A DNA stretch of 5,458 bases from Candidatus Delongbacteria bacterium (GTDB lineage Bacteria; UBA4055), in assembly GCA_013139625.1 (NCBI GenBank), contig WTAK01000458.1, forward strand, positions 1-5,458. Reading direction: 5' to 3'. Within the stretch, counting starts at the first letter, position 1. Every line of letters starts with the position of its first letter. The position numbers and the translations under genes are program-made. A model generated the notes under the pieces. It was not told the origin of the DNA, did no database searches, and was given only the letters and a program-made list of their open reading frames with translations. Shown here in pieces: positions 1 through 4,549 of this stretch.

Positions 1-594
1 TTCCTTTAATTCAAATGTTGTAAAATTCTGAATAGTATTGAAGGGTTCTCCTTGTTTTACCAGTTTGTATTTACCCGGAGGTAGAAGCCATGTTGTCCTA
101 ACTTCTTCATAATCATTTTCTTCTCTACTGTAAACCGTTCCTACGGAGATACCACTTCTTAAATGCAATATTTCATAGCCGAATCTTATCTTTTCCAAAT
201 TTTCATTTATTACATTAACAAGCAGTCCTGACCATTCAGGATCAATTATAGTAGTCTGTTGTTCATGAATTGTAAAACGTTTTTGGACCTGGTCGTAAGA
301 ATCTGTGGAAGATCCAAAGACTAAAGTGTAGTTTCCTGGTTTTAAGAAAATACTTTCACCTATTCTCTTATCCTCATGGATCATACTCTCAGAGGAATAT
401 ATTTTTATTGTTGGTTCCCAATCAGGTTTACTCATTGTAGGAATAAATAAACGCCCAAAACCCAGTTGGTCATCTCTGGACTCAGATCTTAATTGTTTTT
501 GGATCGGGTCTGAAAGCCAAGTATCACCTTGTTTTGCGTAAGTGCAAGCAAATGGAAGTAGAATTACAAGAAATAATATTTGTTTGAATGACAT
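1..594 (-). CDS. Exported beta-rich protein with two PEGA-like repeats, partial (C-terminus beyond left edge)
   Basis: The open frame runs from ATG at 594-592 to the window edge, giving 198 codons with no stop. I do not recognise a named family. Residues 1-20 form a signal peptide: Lys4, then a hydrophobic stretch ILFLVILLPFA, with a plausible signal peptidase I site after Thr-Tyr-Ala20. Cys17 is preceded by Pro-Phe-Ala, a poor lipobox, so a lipoprotein is less likely. The mature part looks beta-rich and contains two similar motifs, LKPGNYTLV (84-92) and LPPGKYKLV (171-179), about 87 residues apart. The first is followed by a strand-like RFTIHEQQTTIIDPEW and the second by FTTFELKE. This resembles PEGA or carboxypeptidase-regulatory-like surface folds, which is an inference. 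A strong GGAG ribosome site (605-602) lies 7 bases before the ATG and fixes the start. The gene begins 12 bases after the PqiC-like gene ends, so it is very probably cotranscribed with the MCE operon. It may be a periplasmic or surface partner of that system. Confidence 0.8.
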   Translation of the reverse strand, partial: MSFKQILFLVILLPFACTYAKQGDTWLSDPIQKQLRSESRDDQLGFGRLFIPTMSKPDWEPTIKIYSSESMIHEDKRIGESIFLKPGNYTLVFGSSTDSYDQVQKRFTIHEQQTTIIDPEWSGLLVNVINENLEKIRFGYEILHLRSGISVGTVYSREENDYEEVRTTWLLPPGKYKLVKQGEPFNTIQNFTTFELKE

Positions 595-601
595 TATTTA
601 A

Positions 602-605
602 CTCC
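602..605 (-). promoter_or_regulatory. Ribosome binding site GGAG of the exported beta-rich protein
   Basis: On the minus strand the gap between the PqiC-like stop and the next ATG reads CGGAGTTAAATA. GGAG sits 7 bases before the ATG at 594, a near-ideal Shine-Dalgarno arrangement. It supports both the reality and the start of the edge-truncated gene. Confidence 0.75.
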
Positions 606-606
606 G

Positions 607-1215
607 TTAGTGATATTTTAGAAAATCAACTACTTTAACAAGGAATAAGTCAGTTTCTACTTTTAAAATATCGCTGACAGTTTTGATAAAAAACGGAATA
701 TCAGGATTTTCAAGTTCAGCTTTTTGATCAATATCATGTCTTACGAGTATATTTCTAGATCTATCTCTTAGTTCAATTGAAACTTTTACGTGAGCAAATG
801 TAGCTTCTTCACTTTTGTAAATTTCAATATTACTTATCATCCCTGAAATATAATAGTCAGGGCTCGTAGTAAAAAAATCTGTTTTACACTCTTTAAATAA
901 GTTCAATGAATTTATATGATACACCAATAATTCAGGAATGCTTTTATCCGGTCTTAAAGCCCATTCATTTTTCTTATCAAAAGTTAGTTTATGCAATGAT
1001 TGTCTGATTACAATAGAATTTCTGTCATAGATCCGATTCATTTCAAAATTTTGAACCTCAACCTTGTAGTCAAAAGGTATTTTGGATGAAACAAATTTTT
1101 CCGCATTAGCAGGGTTCGGAAGATATGATAAGATATAATGGTTTTTCATGGTTTTAACACTACATGAAGCTAATAATAACAATAAAGTAATGACAGATAA
1201 TTTAATTTTATTCAC
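607..1215 (-). CDS. PqiC-like ABC transport auxiliary lipoprotein (ABC_trans_aux family)
   Basis: This is a 202-residue lipoprotein. In the PqiC/ABC_trans_aux family such proteins sit in the outer membrane and partner MCE proteins in moving lipids between membranes. The sequence shows a signal peptide with a run of leucines and the lipobox Leu15-Ala-Ser-Cys18. It has the early YILSYLP strand (27-33) that recalls the family's 'yyL' start, and a central block with Arg61-Ile-Tyr63, IVIRQS (68-73) and Trp85-Ala-Leu-Arg-Pro89, which recalls the family's 'W..P' signature before a helix (SIPELLVYHI). Length is typical. The start is GTG (1215-1213), because the next Met (23) would lose the lipobox. 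An AAGG site 8 bases upstream, inside the end of the MCE gene, supports this. The two genes overlap by 8 bases and are likely translationally coupled. Family assignment rests on motif pattern and context, since members diverge strongly. Confidence 0.82.
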   Translation of the reverse strand: MNKIKLSVITLLLLLASCSVKTMKNHYILSYLPNPANAEKFVSSKIPFDYKVEVQNFEMNRIYDRNSIVIRQSLHKLTFDKKNEWALRPDKSIPELLVYHINSLNLFKECKTDFFTTSPDYYISGMISNIEIYKSEEATFAHVKVSIELRDRSRNILVRHDIDQKAELENPDIPFFIKTVSDILKVETDLFLVKVVDFLKYH

Positions 1216-2188
1216 TTTCTTTACCTTTAATTAAGATATCGGGATTGTCTTTTAGCAGTATCGCAAATTCATTAATATTTTCAAGTGCTTCTTTAAATAA
1301 TTCAATTGATTTCAGAAGGTTACTTCTACCGAGTAAGAATGTCTTATCTAAATGCTCTACTGTTTCCTGTGATGAGGTAACAAGTTTTTCGGTAGATCTA
1401 AGTAATTCTGCGAACTCTTTTGTGTTTAGCTTGTCAGTAATCTCTTTTATATTCTTAATAGATTCGTTAATGTCTCCGGAAGCCATAAGTTCATTTGTAT
1501 TTTTTATCAATTTATTTAATGATCTTGCTGTCATCGTAAATTCTCGGATCATTTTATCAGAGTTCTTTATTAAAGATTTAATATTTTTCTTATTGTCGTT
1601 AAGGTATTGATTTGAGAAAGTTAACAGTGTATCCAATTTTCGACTATCTTCCTCGATCTGGGCGATCATGTTAATGAAAATATTACGATTTTCTGTAGAA
1701 GTAGCTTGGATCAGGTTGTTTAATAATATTTCAATTTTCTCTGAGATAATTTCGGCTTTACCGGTTATACTCTCAAACATATCTGCGCCGGCTTTTATGT
1801 AGCTTCCCGGATCTAAATTTGGATCTTTGTTTTCACCACCGGTAATTTCTATTTGCTTTAATCCGGTAGCAATACTTTGGTAAGGTAAATTTGCTACAGA
1901 AGTAGATTTAATAGGAGTGTCTTCTTTTATACTTATGGTTACGATGATCTCAGAAATGTTATCATTGTTTATAGCTATCTCGATCACTTTACCAATGTTG
2001 ATACCATAGTATTTTACATCTGCTCCAATATTTAATCCTGAAACTGACTGCTTTTCAAGTTTAATATAATAGGTATCTTCTTTCGATAGTATTTTCTTGC
2101 CAACCAGCAGGAACATTACATACAAAAATATTACAGACACTATTGAAATTAAAACTATTACTCTTATTTTTTGAGATCTTGTAACCAT
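1208..2188 (-). CDS. MCE/MlaD family lipid-transport substrate-binding protein
   Basis: This 326-residue protein belongs to the MCE family, whose members form periplasmic rings or tubes that carry phospholipids or other hydrophobic molecules for an ABC transporter (Mla, Pqi/Yeb-like). An N-terminal transmembrane anchor spans about residues 10-30. The MCE domain follows at about 38-117, with the characteristic SGLNIGADVKYYGINIGKV (50-68; Gly51, Gly55, Gly62, Gly66) and the GLKQIEITGG strand near its end. Residues from about 135 to 310 are rich in Ile, Leu, Asn, Lys and Glu and look helical or coiled-coil, as in the C-terminal tube part of many MCE proteins. The NPDILIKGKE tail matches the common MCE ending. 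ATG at 2188 has an AGGA site (2198-2195) 6 bases upstream. It is the first gene of the minus-strand operon and overlaps the lipoprotein gene. No MlaE-type permease or MlaF-type ATPase precedes it. It could be called mlaD-like, but orthology to E. coli mlaD is unproven. Confidence 0.9.
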   Translation of the reverse strand: MVTRSQKIRVIVLISIVSVIFLYVMFLLVGKKILSKEDTYYIKLEKQSVSGLNIGADVKYYGINIGKVIEIAINNDNISEIIVTISIKEDTPIKSTSVANLPYQSIATGLKQIEITGGENKDPNLDPGSYIKAGADMFESITGKAEIISEKIEILLNNLIQATSTENRNIFINMIAQIEEDSRKLDTLLTFSNQYLNDNKKNIKSLIKNSDKMIREFTMTARSLNKLIKNTNELMASGDINESIKNIKEITDKLNTKEFAELLRSTEKLVTSSQETVEHLDKTFLLGRSNLLKSIELFKEALENINEFAILLKDNPDILIKGKESE

Positions 2189-2213
2189 ATTCTATCCTAA
2201 TAAAATCGTTTTA

Positions 2214-2227
2214 TATCAAATTTGATA
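2214..2227. promoter_or_regulatory. Perfect 14-bp palindrome, candidate operator of the MCE operon
   Basis: TATCAAATTTGATA is identical to its own reverse complement. It ends 26 bases upstream of the MCE start codon and abuts a minus-strand TATAAA at 2215-2210 that could be a -10 element. Position and symmetry fit a binding site for a dimeric regulator. It is AT-rich (12 of 14 bases), so chance cannot be excluded, and no regulator is identified. Confidence 0.35.
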
Positions 2228-2340
2228 ATTTCTTAGATTTGCTACGAGTTACTATTGCTGTATAGGTTTAACTATGACATAAAATAAGCACAAATCAATT
2301 TAAAGTCCATAGAAAAAAAAGTCAGTATGATTTTTTTGAG

Positions 2341-2382
2341 TGATTAGTGGCTAGTTGATAGCGGTTAGTGTTAAGTTTAGAT
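2341..2382. repeat. Degenerate tandem heptamer tract (six units)
   Basis: Read in steps of seven, the stretch is TGATTAG, TGGCTAG, TTGATAG, CGGTTAG, TGTTAAG, TTTAGAT. The first four end in TAG with a mostly conserved TxGxTAG pattern, and the last two decay. Period-7 intergenic repeats are known from several bacterial groups, with cyanobacterial heptamer repeats the best-known case. A similar tract lies after the TPR gene at 3582-3602. Confidence 0.5.
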
Positions 2383-2405
2383 GGTTTTTTACTCATCTAA
2401 ACTTA
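2372..2405. repeat. Perfect 12-bp inverted repeat with 10-base loop
   Basis: TAAGTTTAGATG (2372-2383) is the exact reverse complement of CATCTAAACTTA (2394-2405), with the loop GTTTTTTACT between. The left arm overlaps the end of the heptamer tract. No T-run follows on either strand, so it is not a standard intrinsic terminator. The right arm ends 11 bases before the -35 box of the TPR promoter, so it may be a regulator site or part of a repeat element. Confidence 0.55.
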
Positions 2406-2416
2406 TATCTTTTCTC

Positions 2417-2445
2417 TTGACTAATACAGTCTCGAATAATATATT
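2417..2445 (+). promoter_or_regulatory. Sigma70-type promoter of the TPR lipoprotein gene
   Basis: TTGACT (2417-2422) and TATATT (2440-2445) are separated by 17 bases, each one mismatch from consensus. Transcription would start near 2452 and give a leader of about 38 bases before ATG 2490. This assumes a housekeeping sigma factor that uses these boxes; Bacteroidota-type sigma factors prefer TTTG and TAnnTTTG. Confidence 0.5.
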
Positions 2446-2479
2446 ACAAAGTAGTAATCAATCTATTAAAAATAAATTT

Positions 2480-2483
2480 GGAG
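2480..2483 (+). promoter_or_regulatory. Ribosome binding site GGAG deciding the start of the TPR gene
   Basis: GGAG lies 6 bases before ATG 2490. The in-frame TTG at 2478 overlaps this site by one base, and as a start it would consume the Shine-Dalgarno as coding sequence. The ATG is therefore the start. Confidence 0.8.
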
Positions 2484-2489
2484 AAAAAA

Positions 2490-3581
2490 ATGTTAAAAAA
2501 AATTATAGCTATTTCGTTAGTAATTGTAGCGTTTGTTGCTATACAAAGTTGTAAGGTTACAAGTCCGTTTATAACTGGTGCAAAGATCAATATTCAGATC
2601 AATGATTACCAAGCTGCAAAAAGAGATCTAAAGAAGGAAATAGAGAGAGATTCTACGAGTGTTGAAGCTTACTACTTGATGGGATATATTTGGAATGATG
2701 AAGAGAATTACAAAGAAATGCAGAAGAGTTTTGCAAAAGCAAAGAGTCTTGATCCAAATTACGAGAAAGCGAATATTGAAAATATGTCTATCAAAGCATT
2801 TGGTTCTTTACGTAAATCAGGTATCAATGAGAGATATAATAAAGCTGTTCAAATCATAAACACTTCTCCGGAAAAAGCGAAAAATGTGTTAAAGTTTGCC
2901 TTGAAAGAACTTGAGTTAGCTAATAAAATCAAGGATGATGATTTTATTACTAAATATATTATAGGTAATATCTATCTTCAACTGGCAGACAAAGACCATG
3001 AGAATTATAAAGACAAAGCTGCTGAGATATTTCTTAGTTCTATTAAACTTGCTGATCCGGTAAAAGATAAGGGTAATCTAGTAGGTTTATATGTTAATTT
3101 AGCCAATATCTATACCGAGAAAAAAGAAGAAGATAAAGCTCTTGAATATCTTAATGAAATATTAAAATTTGATGCAACAAATAAAGAGGCGATCATTAAA
3201 ATAGCAGCATACTACAGAGACAAAGAGAATTTTGAAGAAGCTTTGAAAATGTATAAGATTTTAATCGACTTAGATCCAAATAATGCAGATGTGTTATTCA
3301 ATCAAGGTATTGCATTTAAGAAAATGAAAAGACAAGATGATGCAATTGCTAACTTTGAAAAGATAGTTTTGTTGAATCCTGACGATAATGAAGCAAAAAT
3401 TTTCTTAGGTAGATTCTACTATGAATCGGAGAAGTGGCAAAAAGTGGTTGATATTCTTGACGTTAATTTTGAGTCTTTCACTGCGGAAGAAAAAATTGAT
3501 GCGGCGGATTATTTGACTAGGGTTTTACCTAAATTGGGTAGGGCTAAGGATGCACAAAAATATATGGAGTTTTTAAAATAG
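2490..3581 (+). CDS. TPR-repeat lipoprotein
   Basis: This is a 363-residue exported lipoprotein made almost wholly of tetratricopeptide repeats, which normally form a helical scaffold for protein binding. The N-terminus has two lysines, a hydrophobic core, and the lipobox Ile18-Gln-Ser-Cys21, so it should be lipid-anchored. Two TPR units lie near 24-91, ending in the typical SLDPNY. A less regular helical stretch covers about 92-198. A clean block follows from Gly199 to about 327, with consecutive 34-residue units carrying the Gly/Ala-8, Tyr-11 and Ala-20 type positions and DPNN/NPDD turns. The start is ATG 2490 with GGAG just upstream; an alternative TTG at 2478 would add four residues and is unlikely. 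It is divergent from the MCE operon and is transcribed alone, between its own promoter and a strong terminator. TPR content does not reveal the partner. Assembly factors of the BamD/PilF kind, or a gliding/secretion scaffold, are possible but unsupported. Confidence 0.88.
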   Translation: MLKKIIAISLVIVAFVAIQSCKVTSPFITGAKINIQINDYQAAKRDLKKEIERDSTSVEAYYLMGYIWNDEENYKEMQKSFAKAKSLDPNYEKANIENMSIKAFGSLRKSGINERYNKAVQIINTSPEKAKNVLKFALKELELANKIKDDDFITKYIIGNIYLQLADKDHENYKDKAAEIFLSSIKLADPVKDKGNLVGLYVNLANIYTEKKEEDKALEYLNEILKFDATNKEAIIKIAAYYRDKENFEEALKMYKILIDLDPNNADVLFNQGIAFKKMKRQDDAIANFEKIVLLNPDDNEAKIFLGRFYYESEKWQKVVDILDVNFESFTAEEKIDAADYLTRVLPKLGRAKDAQKYMEFLK

Positions 3582-3602
3582 TTGTAAGTTAGAAGTTGAC
3601 AG
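3582..3602. repeat. Short heptamer tract after the TPR gene (three units)
   Basis: Immediately after the stop codon the sequence reads TTGTAAG, TTAGAAG, TTGACAG. This is a period-7 run of the same TTGAxAG kind as the tract at 2341-2382 and in the same orientation. Like that tract it leads directly into a hairpin. With only three units, chance similarity is possible. Confidence 0.4.
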
Positions 3603-3604
3603 TA

Positions 3605-3634
3605 GGGTCGGACTCCAATGTCCGACCTTTTTTT
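3605..3634 (+). terminator. Rho-independent terminator of the TPR gene
   Basis: GGTCGGAC (3606-3613) pairs perfectly with GTCCGACC (3620-3627) around the 6-base loop TCCAAT. G3605 can add a wobble pair, and seven T residues follow (3628-3634). The GC-rich stem stands out in AT-rich surroundings. It begins 24 bases after the TPR stop and isolates that gene from uppS. Confidence 0.9.
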
Positions 3635-3783
3635 ATTTGTTCAAACCTTTTTTGTTTTACTCAGTATAAAGAATGAACGATATAATTTAGTGGCAAATAT
3701 TGCTTTGACAATGCAACTATTATAATTTAAATTAAAAGATAATTAATAATGAATGAACTCTACCTATAAAAATTGGTGTGTAA
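3635..3783. other. Intergenic region upstream of uppS
   Basis: The stretch is AT-rich and has no coding potential that I can support. It holds a likely uppS promoter (3705-3733), a second TATAAT at 3681-3686 without a good -35, and a weak GGTG ribosome site (3775-3778) 5 bases before the uppS ATG. Confidence 0.6.
3705..3733 (+). promoter_or_regulatory. Probable promoter of the uppS operon
   Basis: A consensus TTGACA at 3705-3710 is followed after 17 bases by TAAATT (3728-3733), four of six matches to the -10 consensus. A perfect TATAAT at 3721-3726 is only 10 bases from TTGACA, too close to pair with it, and has no convincing -35 of its own. The exact -10 is therefore uncertain. Confidence 0.4.
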
Positions 3784-4536
3784 ATGGAATCAAAATTAGA
3801 AGAATTACTTAAAAAAGTGGAAGAAAATGGTAAAATCCCTAAACATGTTGCAATTATCATGGATGGTAATGGAAGATGGGCAATGAAGCAGGGTATGAAC
3901 AGGGTCAACGGTCATGTTGAAGGTGTTAATTCTGTTAGAGATGTATTAGAGATATCAACTGATATCGGAGTACAGCATCTAACGATATATGTGTTTTCAA
4001 AAGAGAACTGGAACAGACCGGAATTTGAAGTAAACTCATTAATGTCTCTTCTTGTAAATACCATAACGAAAGAGATCAATTCTCTGATGGAAAGGAATAT
4101 TAGGGTTCAGCTTATTGGAGAAATTCAAGACCTTCCGGAAAAGGCAGGGCAGTCTATAATTGATATTATTGCAGAGACAGAAAACAATACCGGTATGACA
4201 CTTCAATTGGCTATAAGTTACTCAGGTAGAGAGGAAATAATCAATGCAGTGAACAGTATAATTAAAAGCGGCAAAAAAGATATTACAGAGGAAGACTTTT
4301 CAAAATATCTTTATACAGCTGAAATACCTGATCCGGAGCTTTTGATAAGAACAGGTGGAGAGTTCAGGGTTAGCAATTTTTTACTTTGGCAAATAGCGTA
4401 TACAGAATTTTATATCACAGATACTCTATGGCCGGAATTTTCAAAGTATGAGTTTTTGCAAGCTATAGATTCGTATCAAAACAGAGAAAGAAGATTTGGT
4501 AAAACATCAGCGCAAATAACAGACAAGACTAATTAA
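3784..4536 (+). CDS. uppS: Undecaprenyl-diphosphate synthase (cis-prenyltransferase, isoprenyl transferase)
   Basis: This 250-residue cytosolic enzyme condenses isopentenyl diphosphate units onto farnesyl diphosphate in cis to make undecaprenyl diphosphate, the precursor of the lipid carrier for peptidoglycan and surface polysaccharides. All family signatures are present. HVAIIMDGNGRWA (21-33) carries the catalytic Asp27, Asn29 and Arg31. Gly43-His44 follows, then FSKENWNRP (71-79) with Glu74, Asn75, Trp76 and Arg78. RTGGEFRVSNFLLWQ (189-203) with Arg189 and Arg195 supplies the diphosphate-binding residues, and Glu208 in AYTEFY sits 13 residues later, the same spacing as in E. coli UppS (Arg194, Arg200, Glu213). 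Length is normal. The ATG has a weak GGTG site 5 bases upstream. The stop is 13 bases before the next gene, so the two are probably cotranscribed. Members of the family are sometimes annotated simply as isoprenyl transferase. The assignment is firm. Confidence 0.97.
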   Translation: MESKLEELLKKVEENGKIPKHVAIIMDGNGRWAMKQGMNRVNGHVEGVNSVRDVLEISTDIGVQHLTIYVFSKENWNRPEFEVNSLMSLLVNTITKEINSLMERNIRVQLIGEIQDLPEKAGQSIIDIIAETENNTGMTLQLAISYSGREEIINAVNSIIKSGKKDITEEDFSKYLYTAEIPDPELLIRTGGEFRVSNFLLWQIAYTEFYITDTLWPEFSKYEFLQAIDSYQNRERRFGKTSAQITDKTN

Positions 4537-4549
4537 TATAGAGAAATAT

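Larger units (their letters stand above)
2189..2489. other. Divergent intergenic region between the MCE operon and the TPR gene
   Basis: These 301 bases hold no credible gene on either strand. From left to right they contain the MCE ribosome site (2195-2198), a perfect 14-bp palindrome (2214-2227), an AT-rich stretch, an A8/T7 pair around a short imperfect hairpin (2313-2337), a degenerate heptamer tract (2341-2382), a 12-bp inverted repeat (2372-2405), and a sigma70-type promoter with the ribosome site for the TPR gene. A promoter for the minus-strand operon must lie here too. I found only weak candidates, such as TATAAA on the minus strand at 2215-2210 with no good -35. Confidence 0.7.

Noticed and set aside
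1245..1610. Open frame of 121 codons on the plus strand
   Set aside because: It lies wholly antisense inside the well-supported MCE gene, has a biased Ser/Phe/Leu-rich composition typical of the complement of a Glu/Lys/Asn-rich helix, and resembles no known family.
2259..2298. Minus-strand promoter candidates for the MCE operon (TTGATT at 2298-2293, TATACA at 2264-2259)
   Set aside because: No pair gives both good boxes and 16-18 base spacing, so I could not support a specific promoter.
2313..2337. A8 and T7 runs around TCA-GTA-TGA, a possible bidirectional terminator hairpin
   Set aside because: The stem is almost all A-T with one bulged G and a three-base loop, too weak for a terminator. 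No gene ends here on either strand, since both neighbours start in this region.
3681..3686. TATAAT as a -10 box for uppS
   Set aside because: No acceptable -35 hexamer lies 16-18 bases upstream; the nearest (TACTCA at 17 bases) matches poorly. The TTGACA at 3705 lies downstream of it.
3723..3734. 12-bp palindrome TAATTTAAATTA near the uppS promoter
   Set aside because: It consists only of A and T in a very AT-rich stretch, so a palindrome of this length is easily due to chance.
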